The notes: generated by a model from the letters alone, not told the origin. Counted from the stretch's first letter, positions 33,772 through 43,621 are shown. The stretch is DNA of 64,000 nucleotides from DYKG01 sp964596185 (GCA_964596185.1 CAZQUE010000011.1:1-64000), one strand, 5' to 3'. A program made the numbers and translations.

Positions 33772-34800
33772 ATGAAGATTCTGAAACTCATTATCTACAT
33801 GGCGGTTTTTCTATTCCTTGCCCTCGCCGGATTTGTCGGCGGTGGCATTATCTGGATCCGCGACATGTCTCTGCCCCCTGGTGATCGAACGGATTGCCGT
33901 GTATTCATTGAACCCGGCGCCAATACCAGACAGATAGGCCAAATTTTAAAAAACAACAAAATTGTTCGCAGCGCTTTTCTTTTTCGCCTTTATATAAGAT
34001 TTTTGGCAGTAGATCAACGCCTTAGGCCGGGTTCCTATTTTTTCAGAGCCGGCGAAAGCCTTGAACAGGTAGTGTTCAAGTTGCTTCAGGGCACGATGAA
34101 AACCGTTCCGGTTACAATTCCTGAAGGAACGACCAATCGCCAGGTTGCAGATCTGCTTGAATATGCCGGAATCTGCACGAGCAAGGAATTTCTTGAGGCT
34201 TGCAATGATCCCCAGTTAATCGGTCGCGTATTTTCTGATTGGGAACTGATTCCAGCCGGCGAAGGGCTTTTGTTTCCTGACACATACAATTTCAATAGAC
34301 CGACTCCGGCTTCCAAAGTCGCTGAACGCATGTTTCGTCTAACCAGATTTCAGATCGATGCCATTTTTGGCGAAAAACTCAGCACCGGGCTTAGCCAGTA
34401 TGAGGGTTGTATTCTTGCTTCGATAATTGAAAAAGAAGCAGCCATTGAAAGTGAAAGATCCACGATTGCTTCTGTGTTTTATAACCGGCTCCAGAAGGGG
34501 ATAAAACTCGAATCCTGTGCTACGGTTCTTTATGCACATGGCCAACACAAAGAGCGCTTGTTATATGAAGATTTGAAAATTGATTCACCATTTAACACCT
34601 ATTTAAACCAGGGTCTGCCACCTACACCGATAGCTAATTTTGGAGCCAGTTCAATGCGGGCAGTTGCCCATCCTGAAAAAACCGACTATCTTTATTTTGT
34701 TTCTGATGGCAAAGGCGGTCACCGATTTTCTAAAACCTTGAAAGACCACAATCGCAATGCCAACAAGTTTTTCAAGGAGAGAAGAAGGAAGAACAAATGA
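33772..34800 (+). CDS. mltG: Endolytic peptidoglycan transglycosylase MltG
   Basis: MltG (YceG family) cuts nascent glycan strands at the inner membrane and sets their length. The 342-residue protein has one N-terminal helix (IIYMAVFLFLALAGFVGGG), a LysM-like part (GANTRQIGQILKNNKIV) and the YceG domain with catalytic Glu220 in ASIIEKEA, followed by VFYNRLQKGIKLES, SPFNTYLNQGLPPTPI and a FVSDGKGGHRFSKTLKDHN end. Length and motifs are typical. It overlaps the next gene by 4 bases. Confidence 0.95.
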   Translation: MKILKLIIYMAVFLFLALAGFVGGGIIWIRDMSLPPGDRTDCRVFIEPGANTRQIGQILKNNKIVRSAFLFRLYIRFLAVDQRLRPGSYFFRAGESLEQVVFKLLQGTMKTVPVTIPEGTTNRQVADLLEYAGICTSKEFLEACNDPQLIGRVFSDWELIPAGEGLLFPDTYNFNRPTPASKVAERMFRLTRFQIDAIFGEKLSTGLSQYEGCILASIIEKEAAIESERSTIASVFYNRLQKGIKLESCATVLYAHGQHKERLLYEDLKIDSPFNTYLNQGLPPTPIANFGASSMRAVAHPEKTDYLYFVSDGKGGHRFSKTLKDHNRNANKFFKERRRKNK

Positions 34801-35606
34801 AAAAGCTTGGCGCAATAACTTTTTTTCTTATCCTCTGCAACATATTATCGATCAGCGCAAGCCCCCTGCGCATAATTTCTCTGGTTCCATCTCAGACTGA
34901 AATGCTGTTTGAACTCGGTTACGGGAATCAAATTGTCGGGATTTCCGACTATTGTAACTTTCCAGAAGAGACGAAAAAGATAACGAAAATCGGCGGACTT
35001 GATTTGAACGTCGAAAAGATTATGTCATTAAAACCGAATATGGTGCTTGATCTCAATGCAATGCACAGAAAATATCAGCTGCTCTTTTCGCAACTGGGCT
35101 TGAATTACGTCAATTTCAATGTTACCAGTCTCGAAGACATTGGCATTATGGCCGAGAAAATCGCGAGCATTCTCGGCCCCACGACTCAAAGCTCTTCATT
35201 TTCATCAACCTGGCAGACCCGCATACAGGAGCTTGCAACGACCAAGGCCGACTACCGTCCCAGAATATACCTGGAAATATGGGATGCGCCAATGCAGGCG
35301 GCCGGGCCAAAAAGCTTCATGGGTGAGATGCTAAGACGCTGTGGAGGACAAAATATCATCAGCGAGCCCGTCGATTATCCCGTTATGAATTCTGAACAGA
35401 TAATCGCTGCAGATCCTGAAATCATACTAGTAGCCTACCCTCACCCCAACCTCGACCAAATCAAAAAGCGGCCAGGCTGGAGCAATATCAGCGCAATCAA
35501 AAAGAACCAGATTCACGCTTTGAATCAGGATCTTTTTGTCAGACCTGGCCCGCGCAATCTGCAAGCATTGAAAATTCTGCAAAACCTTATACAACCATTA
35601 AAATAG
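34797..35606 (+). CDS. Periplasmic substrate-binding protein, BtuF/FhuD class
   Basis: A 269-residue class III substrate-binding protein with a signal peptide (ITFFLILCNILSISA), the opening RIISLVPSQTEMLFELG, GISDYCNFPEETKKI, and later EIWDAPMQAAGPKSFMGEML, the pattern of corrinoid or iron-chelate binders. SDYCNFP is common in BtuF-like cobalamin-binding proteins. No ABC permease or ATPase gene lies nearby, so its transporter is elsewhere or it works with a TonB system. It overlaps mltG by 4 bases. Confidence 0.82.
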   Translation: MKKLGAITFFLILCNILSISASPLRIISLVPSQTEMLFELGYGNQIVGISDYCNFPEETKKITKIGGLDLNVEKIMSLKPNMVLDLNAMHRKYQLLFSQLGLNYVNFNVTSLEDIGIMAEKIASILGPTTQSSSFSSTWQTRIQELATTKADYRPRIYLEIWDAPMQAAGPKSFMGEMLRRCGGQNIISEPVDYPVMNSEQIIAADPEIILVAYPHPNLDQIKKRPGWSNISAIKKNQIHALNQDLFVRPGPRNLQALKILQNLIQPLK

Positions 35607-35616
35607 AGGACTTACC

Positions 35617-36813
35617 ATGAAGAAATTTTTTCTGCTGCTGGCTTTACTTTTTCAGTCGAACTGGGTTGCCGCTGAAATGCCAGATAATTCAAGAATGTGG
35701 GCGGCTCTTAATATTGCTTCGGATACGGCCAGCTTTAGAATAAATCTTCCTGAAAACGGTTGTCTGGCCATTCTTGCGGCCATCCCCGGGAAAAACCAGT
35801 TCGAAAGAATCTGGGGTCCGAGATACATGCGTCAGGGCACCTACCAGCTTAAATTTCCAGCCAGGAGAATCGAAAACCGAAAAGGTAAAATAGAGCTTTT
35901 CAACATCGAAGTTTCTGCAAAGGCAACAATTGGAACAAGAGGCAATGGTGAGAGGCAGTTCAATCTTCCGATGGGAATCGACCTCGATGAAACAAAAAAA
36001 GAGCTTCTTGTAGCAGATACCGGTAACGACAGAATAGTCAAGCTTGCAATCGATGGAAGATTCATTTCCCAGCACGGCGGCTTCGGGTTGACTTTTGGTG
36101 ACCGGTCAGAAGAAAGAGAAGACAGCCTCGATGAACCCTATGATGTCACGACCGGTGGGTTTTCAGATTTTTACGTCGCAGACCAGAACAATGATCGCAT
36201 CTGTATATTTGATTCATATCAGAGCTACCGGGGCACACTTTATCCACCCGCCAACGATCGGCGCAAAAGACTGGACCGACCAAAAGGACTGAAACTCGAC
36301 ACAGAAAACAATGTTTGGGTAGTTGACGGCCGCGCCGACAGGGTTTACAAAATTACCACAACCGGCGACAAACTCTTTGAACTTGGCGGCTTTGGATACA
36401 GTTCACAGCAGCTAAGAGATCCAACACAGATCGATATTTCTGAATCCGGAGAAATCTATATTGCTGATCGGGGAAAAGGAAGAATTGCGGTTTTCGACCG
36501 ACTCGGCTCTTTTCAGCGTGAAATGAAAGACCATCTGAAATCTCCGACCGGAGTGGCCATTGATCCGGATGGACTGATCCTGGTTTGCGACGACACGACC
36601 AACGAGCTTGGAATTTACACCCCGGCTGGTGTAAGGCTCAACTACATCGATCGCTTCAACGATGGCAGCGTTTTTCGCCGTCCTTCTGATATCAGTGTTT
36701 CTGAAGACTGCATTTTCCTTCTCGATTCTGGCAACCACCGCATTGTTTCCTTCGAGCGACGAAAAACAGGGAGCACGGTAGCTTGGCAAGCAGACGGAGC
36801 TATGATAGAATAA
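35617..36813 (+). CDS. Secreted NHL-repeat beta-propeller protein
   Basis: A 398-residue protein with a signal peptide (FFLLLALLFQSNWVAA), about 90 residues of beta-rich N-terminal domain, and then NHL repeats such as LLVADTGNDRIVKLAIDG, FYVADQNNDRICIFDS and EIYIADRGKGRIAVFDRLG. Unlike the NHL protein at 32.9 kb it has no lipobox. It belongs to the same transcription unit, so the pair may act together at the envelope; partners are unknown. Confidence 0.8.
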   Translation: MKKFFLLLALLFQSNWVAAEMPDNSRMWAALNIASDTASFRINLPENGCLAILAAIPGKNQFERIWGPRYMRQGTYQLKFPARRIENRKGKIELFNIEVSAKATIGTRGNGERQFNLPMGIDLDETKKELLVADTGNDRIVKLAIDGRFISQHGGFGLTFGDRSEEREDSLDEPYDVTTGGFSDFYVADQNNDRICIFDSYQSYRGTLYPPANDRRKRLDRPKGLKLDTENNVWVVDGRADRVYKITTTGDKLFELGGFGYSSQQLRDPTQIDISESGEIYIADRGKGRIAVFDRLGSFQREMKDHLKSPTGVAIDPDGLILVCDDTTNELGIYTPAGVRLNYIDRFNDGSVFRRPSDISVSEDCIFLLDSGNHRIVSFERRKTGSTVAWQADGAMIE

Positions 36814-36844
36814 CCGGACAAATTAACTGCAGGAGCGCAAACTT

Positions 36845-37828
36845 TTGATTAACAGCAGATTTCGCTTTTTTATTTGCTTTTTCATAGCCGTTTCTTTACT
36901 GTTCAGCCTTACAGGCTGCAAGAAAAGGCGATCGTCAAAAAAGGTTGAGACGATCAAGCTTCCAGAAAACATTCGGGCAATTACGGTTGAGCAGTTGATG
37001 CCAAAGGCCACCAAAGTAACCGGCAAATTCAAAAACGAAATTCCCGATAGCGTTAAAGACGAATACATGTATGGAACGCTCGCTGGACAATATGGAAAAG
37101 TCGACACCGCCCGCAAGCATCTTTTGGCGGCAATACGCCAGGAACCCAAATTTGTCGATGCGCATCACAATCTTGGGCTTGCTTACTACAAACAGGGCCA
37201 GATCGAAAAGGCCATCGAAGAATGGAAAACCACTCTGGAGCTCGCTCCGTCTTACGCAGAAACCTATTATAATCTGGCCATTTTCATGTTCGATCTTCGC
37301 CGCGAAGAAGATGCCCTCAGGCTTCTTGAAACCTGTATAAAATATGAGCCGTTTCATCTGAAAGCCAGATACGCGCTAGGAAAAATGGCCCAGCGTAAAG
37401 GCAAAAACAAAGAAGCGATTCGGCATTTTAGGGCTTTTCAAAACAAAGACAAAGGTGACCCCAGAGTTCTTGCCGCTCTTGGCGAGCTCTATCTGCTAGA
37501 AGGGCAGCATGACGCATCACTTCGTGAGTTTGAAGCAGCTGCAAGAATCGACGAAAAAAATCCAAGGCTTCATTATCAGCTTGGCGTGGCCTATCATCGC
37601 AGAAACCTCCTTGATCATGCCATTCTTCAATATAAGAGAGTCGTCGAGCTCAGCCCAGACAATGTAGATGCTTATGTGAATCTTGGCGACATCTACTTTC
37701 ACCAGAATGAGTTTGCTTCGGCCCTTGCTTCATACAATGCAGCTCTAGCCATTTCCCCTACCAACACCTATGCCGCGAGAAAAGCCAAAATGGCCGAAGA
37801 CAAGTTGCTGGAAAACAGTCCAAAGTGA
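36845..37828 (+). CDS. TPR-repeat lipoprotein
   Basis: A 327-residue lipoprotein with lipobox LTGC (Cys25) followed by a basic stretch (KKRRSSKK) and about seven TPRs, for example AHHNLGLAYYKQGQIEKAIE and RLHYQLGVAYHRRNLLDHAI. The general plan recalls PilF/PilW pilotins, but no specific signature separates it from other TPR lipoproteins. The start is a TTG with AGGAG upstream. Its stop overlaps the next start. Confidence 0.78.
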   Translation: MINSRFRFFICFFIAVSLLFSLTGCKKRRSSKKVETIKLPENIRAITVEQLMPKATKVTGKFKNEIPDSVKDEYMYGTLAGQYGKVDTARKHLLAAIRQEPKFVDAHHNLGLAYYKQGQIEKAIEEWKTTLELAPSYAETYYNLAIFMFDLRREEDALRLLETCIKYEPFHLKARYALGKMAQRKGKNKEAIRHFRAFQNKDKGDPRVLAALGELYLLEGQHDASLREFEAAARIDEKNPRLHYQLGVAYHRRNLLDHAILQYKRVVELSPDNVDAYVNLGDIYFHQNEFASALASYNAALAISPTNTYAARKAKMAEDKLLENSPK

Positions 37829-38070
37829 AACCAGAACTTCGCCGCCGCTCATTCAGAAAGCCGCTCACCCGCGTTCAACTAGCCATTTTAAGTGATCGCT
37901 TAAAATTTTCTGAAGAAGAGGCTGAACAAACTGTAGCAAGAATCGGCGAAAATTTTGCGAAAATTCTTGGCATAACTGAAACAAGCATTGAAACAGACTT
38001 TGAATTTTCAGGCCGCGAATTGGATCTGATTTTCACCATAAACAAACAAAACACACCAACAAAAAAATGA
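37825..38070 (+). CDS. Small hypothetical protein
   Basis: An 81-residue, basic-then-acidic, soluble protein with no recognised family. It starts at a GTG overlapping the TPR lipoprotein stop and its own stop overlaps the radical SAM gene start, so the gene is almost certainly real. A helical N-terminal half (VQLAILSDRLKFSEEEAEQ) and a beta-prone C-terminal half (ETDFEFSGRELDLIFTI) are predicted by eye. It might work with the two following RNA- or ribosome-linked genes. Confidence 0.6.
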   Translation: MKPELRRRSFRKPLTRVQLAILSDRLKFSEEEAEQTVARIGENFAKILGITETSIETDFEFSGRELDLIFTINKQNTPTKK

Positions 38071-39773
38071 ATAGAATTACTGATTCAATCACACACTGGG
38101 AACTACTTCAGATAGAAAAACCGGCACGCTACCTCGGCGGCGAAGTTAATCAGGCACCGATAAAACAAGCTCCGGAGCTACGGGCTTGCCTGGCTTTTCC
38201 TGATTTATACGAACTGGGCATGTCGAATCTCGCCCTCAAAATCTTTTATGAAAAGCTGAACGATGATGCAAGAGTGATGACTGAAAGAGTTTTTTCGCCC
38301 TGGGTTGATTTTGAAGATTTACTGCGGCGAAAAAATCTGCCACTTTTTTCACTTGAAACTGCCACCCCCTTGAATGAGTTCGATGTTTTGCTGGTAACCT
38401 TGCCCTATGAAATGACTTTCACCAATGTTCTAAATCTTCTCGACCTCGGCAAAGTCCCTTTAAAATGGCGAGATAGAGAAAGTGGGCCTCTGGTTATAGC
38501 AGGTGGTCCTTCAGCTTCGAATCCATTACCGGTATCATTGTTCATGGATGCCGTGGTCATAGGTGACGGGGAAGAAGTCATCATGGAAATCGCCGATCTT
38601 TTGTTGGAAGCCAAAAAAGGCGGGGCAAGCCGAAGAGAGATCCGCAAAAGCCTTGGTCAGCTGGAAGGTGTATGGGTGCCTGAATTTCCTGGCCCGGTCA
38701 AGCGAAGAGTATTCAAAGGATTTGCGGCCTCAACTCCGCCATTAAAGCCGGTTATCGCCAATGTTCAGGCAATTCATAACCGCGCTGCCCTTGAAATATT
38801 CCGCGGTTGTATCAAAGGCTGCAGGTTCTGCAATGCCGGCTATTATTACCGTCCAAAGCGGGAACGTCCCGTCGGCGACCTGGTGAATTACAGCCGGCAA
38901 CTTCTCAACAATACCGGCGAAGAAACTTTGGGCCTTTTATCTTTATCAACTTCCGATTATTGCCAGCTTCCTGAGTTGATTAAAGAACTTGACCAGCAAA
39001 AGCTTTATGCTGAGCAGAATATTTCGATTCCTTCAATGCGTATGACCGAAAACACACTGAATCTTCTCGAGGCATCGCCGCATATTCGCAAAGGCGGACT
39101 GACCTTTGCCCCAGAGGCCGGCACTCAGAAGTTACGGGACATTATCAACAAAAACATCGGTGAAGAAGACATTATCAGCGTAGTTAGGGCGACCAGCGGC
39201 TCGATGTATCGAACCCTGAAACTGTATTTCATGATGGGACTTCCCTTTGAAAGCGAAAAGGATGTCGCCGGCATCGCTGAACTGGTCTTGAAAATTGAAG
39301 ATATCTGCAGAACACTAAAACCCCGCAAACAAATCTCCATCAGTCTTTCCGGATTCGTTCCCAAACCCTTCACTCCTTTTCAATGGAGCCCGCAGGCCAG
39401 CATTGAAGAGCTCAGAAACAAACGCATATCGATTCGCCAGGCTCTGGCAAACAGTAAAGCCAAAATTTCCTGGCGCGAAGAATATCTTTGTCTGCTTGAA
39501 GCAGTGCTTTCCCGCGGCGATGAAAGAGTTTCAGAGTTAGTGTTGGCCGCATTCAAAAATGGTTGCCGTTTCGACGGCTGGAATGAACATTTCAATCGTT
39601 CTGGATGGGAAAAAGCCTTTAGCGATTGTGATTTAGATCCGGCACATTATCTCAGGCAGATCCCAATCTCGGAGAAACTGCCATGGGACTTCGTTGATTT
39701 CCAGGTTCCCCGTGCTTTTCTTGAATCAGAATACCGCGCAGCTGCAAAAATTGCCGGAGTCGAAGAATTATGA
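38067..39773 (+). CDS. Radical SAM protein, TIGR03960 family
   Basis: A 568-residue protein with an N-terminal B12-binding-like Rossmann domain (CLAFPDLYELGMSNLALK, VLLVTLPYEMTFTNVL, GGPSASNP, IGDGEEV) and a radical SAM domain whose cluster motif is C-x3-C-x2-C in IFRGCIKGCRFCNAGYYYRP. FAPEAGTQKLRDIINKNI is a further family block. The family reaction is not established as far as I know. In many genomes, as here, it is directly followed by a DUF2344 gene and an RNase E/G gene, which points to RNA or ribosome modification. Confidence 0.88.
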   Translation: MNRITDSITHWELLQIEKPARYLGGEVNQAPIKQAPELRACLAFPDLYELGMSNLALKIFYEKLNDDARVMTERVFSPWVDFEDLLRRKNLPLFSLETATPLNEFDVLLVTLPYEMTFTNVLNLLDLGKVPLKWRDRESGPLVIAGGPSASNPLPVSLFMDAVVIGDGEEVIMEIADLLLEAKKGGASRREIRKSLGQLEGVWVPEFPGPVKRRVFKGFAASTPPLKPVIANVQAIHNRAALEIFRGCIKGCRFCNAGYYYRPKRERPVGDLVNYSRQLLNNTGEETLGLLSLSTSDYCQLPELIKELDQQKLYAEQNISIPSMRMTENTLNLLEASPHIRKGGLTFAPEAGTQKLRDIINKNIGEEDIISVVRATSGSMYRTLKLYFMMGLPFESEKDVAGIAELVLKIEDICRTLKPRKQISISLSGFVPKPFTPFQWSPQASIEELRNKRISIRQALANSKAKISWREEYLCLLEAVLSRGDERVSELVLAAFKNGCRFDGWNEHFNRSGWEKAFSDCDLDPAHYLRQIPISEKLPWDFVDFQVPRAFLESEYRAAAKIAGVEEL

Positions 39774-40423
39774 GCGAAAACCATGAAATAAAGGTCAGAG
39801 TTACCTACGAAAAAACTAGGCAGTCGCGCTACATCGCGCATCTTGACACCATCGACATAATCAGTAAGGCGCTCAGACGACTACAGCTTCCTTATCAGGT
39901 AACCAGCGGTTGCCACATTCGGCCAAAAATCTCCTTTGGAGCCCCTTTGCCACTAGGTCATGCAAGTTTTTGCGAACAGTTCGTACTTTCTCTGTCACAG
40001 CCAATAGAGGGGGCCTGGCTACAAAAAGCGTTGTCAGATCAGCTGCCTCAAGGCATGAAGATACTCTCGGTTGAGATACCATGCATTGAGGACAAAAAAG
40101 GCGCGAACGGCGATCTGGTGAAATACCGACTTGGCTTTACCAATTGTGAAACCGCAGCCCGCGCAAATCAGTTTCTGGGAAACCGGGAAACGGCATTTTC
40201 CCTTGTCAGCAAAGGAAAAGTGAGGAATTTCAAATTGGGAGATTCAGTGCAAAGCATCATGCAAAAACAAACCGAGTCTCTTTTTGTTCTCGAAATCGAA
40301 TTTATACAGGGTCGGCCAGAAGTGCCTTCCGTTTCAAAGATTGTCACCGCACTGGCTGATTTTCTTGCCAACAAAAGGGATGAGCTTGTTCTGATAGAAC
40401 GTATCTCCCTGCTAAAACTTTAA
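39770..40423 (+). CDS. DUF2344 (TIGR03936) protein
   Basis: A 217-residue partner of the TIGR03960 radical SAM protein, sometimes fused to it in other bacteria. The pattern VRVTYEKTRQSRYIAHLDTI, then ALRRLQLPYQVTSGCHIRPKI and SFGAPLPLGHASFCEQF is diagnostic. It overlaps the radical SAM gene by 4 bases. Function is not known; the near-constant pairing implies the two form one enzyme. Confidence 0.88.
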   Translation: MSENHEIKVRVTYEKTRQSRYIAHLDTIDIISKALRRLQLPYQVTSGCHIRPKISFGAPLPLGHASFCEQFVLSLSQPIEGAWLQKALSDQLPQGMKILSVEIPCIEDKKGANGDLVKYRLGFTNCETAARANQFLGNRETAFSLVSKGKVRNFKLGDSVQSIMQKQTESLFVLEIEFIQGRPEVPSVSKIVTALADFLANKRDELVLIERISLLKL

Positions 40424-40442
40424 TAATCCGGAGAAAACTCCA

Positions 40443-42011
40443 TTGAGTCGAAAAATTCTTGTTAACATTGGACCTTATGAATCCCGAGCTGCAATTATTG
40501 ATAACGGCCAGCTGGTTGAACTTCTTTATGAAATCCCTGATTCAGAAAAAATCGTTGGCTGCATTTACAAAGGCCGGGTTGCGAACGTGGTAAAGGGCAC
40601 GCAAAGTGCATTTGTAGACATTGGCATTCATAAAGACGCCTATCTTACCCTGACCGGTGTAGAAAATTATGGCAATGATGATGATCTCAAAGATATTTTC
40701 CGCAGTCCGATTCAGGACACCTTAAAAGTTGGCCAGCAGGTTATTTTGCAGATTCTCAAGGAACCCACTCCGAACAAAGGCCCCCGATCGACGATGACCC
40801 TTTCGTTTACCGGGCGCTATCTGGTTTTCATGCCAAAAGTAGATCACATCGGCGTTTCAAAGCGCATAGCCTATGATCGGGAAAGAGATCGCTTACGCAA
40901 TATCGGTAGAAAGATTGCCCCCAAGGGAACCGGGGTTGTATTTAGAACCGCTTCAGAAGGCCTTGAAGAGAGTGTTCTTAAAGCCGATCTCGATCTTCTG
41001 GTAAAAATGTGGCGCAAAGTGGATGAAAAAGCGCGGAAAGCTCCGGCAAAAACCATGCTGCATCGAGATATACCTCTGCCGATGAAGGTCGCGCGGGATT
41101 ATTTCGACGATTCTGTCGATGAAATGATTATCGATTCTGAAGAAGCATACAAAGGCATTCTCGAAGATTGTGACTTTCTTTCGCCATTGCAACGGGCTTC
41201 TTTAGAGCTTTATCGCGAACCGACACCTATTTTCGAAAAATACAATATCGAAAAAGAAATTGAAAAAGCACTTTCTCGAAAAATCTGGTTGGAATCGGGC
41301 GGTTATATCTACCTCGACAAGACCGAAGCCATGCACTGCATCGACGTCAATAGCGGCAGATTTTCAGGCGGCGCGGATCTTGAAGAGACTGTCTATAAGG
41401 TAAATCTTGAGGCTGCCGAGGTGATCGCCCGCCAGATAAGGCTGCGCAATCTTTCAGGAATGATAATCATCGATTTCATCGACATGGAATCGAGAGAACA
41501 TCGGGCCAAAGTGCTTAAAGCGCTGAAAGATGGCTTTAAGGGTGACCGAAACAAACCAAACATTCTTGATTTTTCTGAACTCGGATTGATACAGATGACC
41601 AGACGGCGAACCTCAGCCAGCCTGGTAGAGATTCGCAAAGAAGTTTGCCCCTGCTGCAATGGAAGTGGCCGAATCATGTCAATTCAGACTCTGGTAAACA
41701 AAGTCAAAAAAATGGTTATTGAAGAATCAGCCAGATATCAGACTGGCAAGATAATCATCAATGCACACAAGCTGGTCCTTGATCACCTGCGCGGCAATGG
41801 TAACGAAGGATTGAAAGAACTTGAAAATCGTGTTAACCGCAGAATAATCTGCAAAAATGTAACCGGGCTTGATATAGAAACCTTTAAAGTAGAACCAGTC
41901 ATGGAACAGCCCAGAAGGAAAAGGCCAAATGAAAAAACCGATCAGTCTGACGATGAAAATTCTGATCTCAATCAGCCTGATAATTCTGATAACGCCGAGT
42001 CTCAAGGCTGA
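40443..42011 (+). CDS. rng: Ribonuclease E/G
   Basis: A single-strand endoribonuclease for rRNA maturation and mRNA decay. The 522-residue length fits RNase G rather than RNase E, as there is no long degradosome scaffold. It has the S1 RNA-binding domain (GCIYKGRVANVVKGTQSAFVD), catalytic magnesium aspartates in HCIDVNSGRF and IIIDFIDME, and the Zn-link CPCCNGSGR. The acidic, low-complexity C-terminal tail (SDDENSDLNQPDNSDNAE) is dispensable-looking. The start is TTG 40443 with GGAG. The tail region overlaps the next gene by 83 bases in another frame. Confidence 0.95.
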   Translation: MSRKILVNIGPYESRAAIIDNGQLVELLYEIPDSEKIVGCIYKGRVANVVKGTQSAFVDIGIHKDAYLTLTGVENYGNDDDLKDIFRSPIQDTLKVGQQVILQILKEPTPNKGPRSTMTLSFTGRYLVFMPKVDHIGVSKRIAYDRERDRLRNIGRKIAPKGTGVVFRTASEGLEESVLKADLDLLVKMWRKVDEKARKAPAKTMLHRDIPLPMKVARDYFDDSVDEMIIDSEEAYKGILEDCDFLSPLQRASLELYREPTPIFEKYNIEKEIEKALSRKIWLESGGYIYLDKTEAMHCIDVNSGRFSGGADLEETVYKVNLEAAEVIARQIRLRNLSGMIIIDFIDMESREHRAKVLKALKDGFKGDRNKPNILDFSELGLIQMTRRRTSASLVEIRKEVCPCCNGSGRIMSIQTLVNKVKKMVIEESARYQTGKIIINAHKLVLDHLRGNGNEGLKELENRVNRRIICKNVTGLDIETFKVEPVMEQPRRKRPNEKTDQSDDENSDLNQPDNSDNAESQG

Positions 42012-42651
42012 ATCGATCAGGTTTGCCCTGCGACCCGGCAACACTTATGAATACACTCTAAGTTCGAGTTATTCATGCAATTCCCAAGCGCTAGCCTCAA
42101 GTTTTTCTACCAGCGACAAGCCAGTAGACATTAATTTCAGGCTCAATGTCATCGATTTTCAGGAAAATGCATTTATCGTTGACATCAGCTGCAATGGCCA
42201 GGTTTTTCGCCGCTATATCAAAGAGAATGGATCCATAGCCGGGGCACCAGCAGAAGCTGGGCAACAAATGCCATTGTTTTTAACTTTTCCCGAAGGTGAC
42301 TGGCAGGTTGGAAAAAAGCACCTGCTTAAACGCACTGTCAATATCGGTCGACAAAACTTTCCGGCAAACTGGCAACTACTTCTGAAAAAAATAGATAATG
42401 AAAAAGGTCAGGCAGAAATTCTTTTCAGCTGTGTTCCCGACCTTCCGGTCAGTCGGCTTGCACAAAGAAAATTTCTGGTAAGAGGACGCATACTTTTTGA
42501 TCTGCAGCTGGGCACGATAAATCTTGCCGAATGGGTAACAGAATACAACTTTCAATTACATAACAAAGAAATTGCAATTACCAGAAACCTGTGGTCACTT
42601 GGCGAAAAAACTTCCTATAGCCTTAAATTGAACAATGTTCTGGAGCAATAA
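41929..42651 (+). CDS. Secreted protein of unknown function
   Basis: A 240-residue protein with a strong signal peptide (ILISISLIILITPSLKA) and a beta-rich body (RFALRPGNTYEYTLSSSY, FRLNVIDFQENAFIVDIS) that resembles a lipocalin-like or DUF6263-like periplasmic fold only in outline. No family is recognised. GAAGGA precedes the ATG at 41929, inside the acidic tail of RNase G; the ATG at 41953 is an alternative. Because of the overlap, its expression should follow that of rng. Confidence 0.65.
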   Translation: MKKPISLTMKILISISLIILITPSLKAESIRFALRPGNTYEYTLSSSYSCNSQALASSFSTSDKPVDINFRLNVIDFQENAFIVDISCNGQVFRRYIKENGSIAGAPAEAGQQMPLFLTFPEGDWQVGKKHLLKRTVNIGRQNFPANWQLLLKKIDNEKGQAEILFSCVPDLPVSRLAQRKFLVRGRILFDLQLGTINLAEWVTEYNFQLHNKEIAITRNLWSLGEKTSYSLKLNNVLEQ

Positions 42652-42655
42652 GCTT

Positions 42656-43621
42656 ATGAAAAAAATATTGACGATTTTATTTTTCGCGTCATTAGCCATT
42701 TCAGCATCGGCCCGGCCGTTTTCAATAACCAACAATTTCAAATTCTGGCTATTGAACAACGAAGCACGAATGCTTTCAACAATAAGCTTCGATCGGCAGA
42801 TTGCCGCACGCATAAATCATCCTTTGGTGCTTATTCCCGTTAAAGCCTCCCAGTCCGTCAGCCCAATCGAAAAAATTCTGGTGATTCACCGAAAATTTTA
42901 TCAGTTGCTTGATGAAATCGATGAAATCTACAATCTTGCCAAAAGATTTGGCAATGGTCGTTTTTCGGTCGTAATCAAGCAGGCCCGCCCGGAAATCTGG
43001 GCAACAATACCTTTCGACCAGCAATTTGTCGGCATGCATAGACATCTGGCCGGACACTTTCGCCAGGCCTTCTACAACACGCTAATCAAGGCCCTGGAAC
43101 TTGATCAACAAAGAGATAAGGACCTTTCTGCGCGTCTCAGCAAAGCCAGCAGTAAGTTGAGCGATGAAGAGTCCAGGCTATTCAACGGATATCTGGAAAC
43201 CTTTTCGGCTCTTTATCCATCAGATAAGAGTGGAAAAATGATTCTTGCTTTCATTGAAAGCGGAACTCGCCGACAATTCGCTTTGGGTATAGAACGTTTG
43301 CTCGAGCCCGAGCTGATCTCAACGCAAATTCAGGTGGCGCAACCATTGCCCGCAGAGACATCTTTCGATGATCCGCTTGCTGAGTTAGAGAAGCTTACTG
43401 CAATGAGTGAAAGCGAAAACGTGCAGATAACCCTCGACGAATCTGAAAATGCCCAAGATGAAGGGCAAACAGAAGAAAATGCTTCAGAAATGAATGAATC
43501 GACAGAAGAAGATCCTGGCGAATCTCAAGATAAGCCCCAAGACGAAGGACAGGAAATAGACCTTCAGGACGAGCAACCCGCCGATGAACCTGGCGAAGAC
43601 ATGTTCAATATCTGGGATTAA
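42656..43621 (+). CDS. Secreted protein with a long acidic tail, unknown function
   Basis: A 321-residue protein: signal peptide (ILTILFFASLAISASA), a mostly helical domain of about 210 residues (IHRKFYQLLDEIDEIYNLAK, MHRHLAGHFRQAFYNTLIK), then about 80 residues that are strongly acidic and glutamine-rich (ESQDKPQDEGQEIDLQ) and end in MFNIWD. The tail looks disordered. TGGAG before ATG 42656 sets the start. The stop overlaps the converging sigma factor gene by 4 bases, with no terminator hairpin between them. Confidence 0.65.
   Translation: MKKILTILFFASLAISASARPFSITNNFKFWLLNNEARMLSTISFDRQIAARINHPLVLIPVKASQSVSPIEKILVIHRKFYQLLDEIDEIYNLAKRFGNGRFSVVIKQARPEIWATIPFDQQFVGMHRHLAGHFRQAFYNTLIKALELDQQRDKDLSARLSKASSKLSDEESRLFNGYLETFSALYPSDKSGKMILAFIESGTRRQFALGIERLLEPELISTQIQVAQPLPAETSFDDPLAELEKLTAMSESENVQITLDESENAQDEGQTEENASEMNESTEEDPGESQDKPQDEGQEIDLQDEQPADEPGEDMFNIWD

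Noticed and set aside
41890..42011. Frameshift at the end of RNase G because of the overlap with the next gene
   Set aside because: Both frames are plausible: the RNase G tail is a normal acidic linker and the next gene has its own ribosome-binding site and signal peptide.
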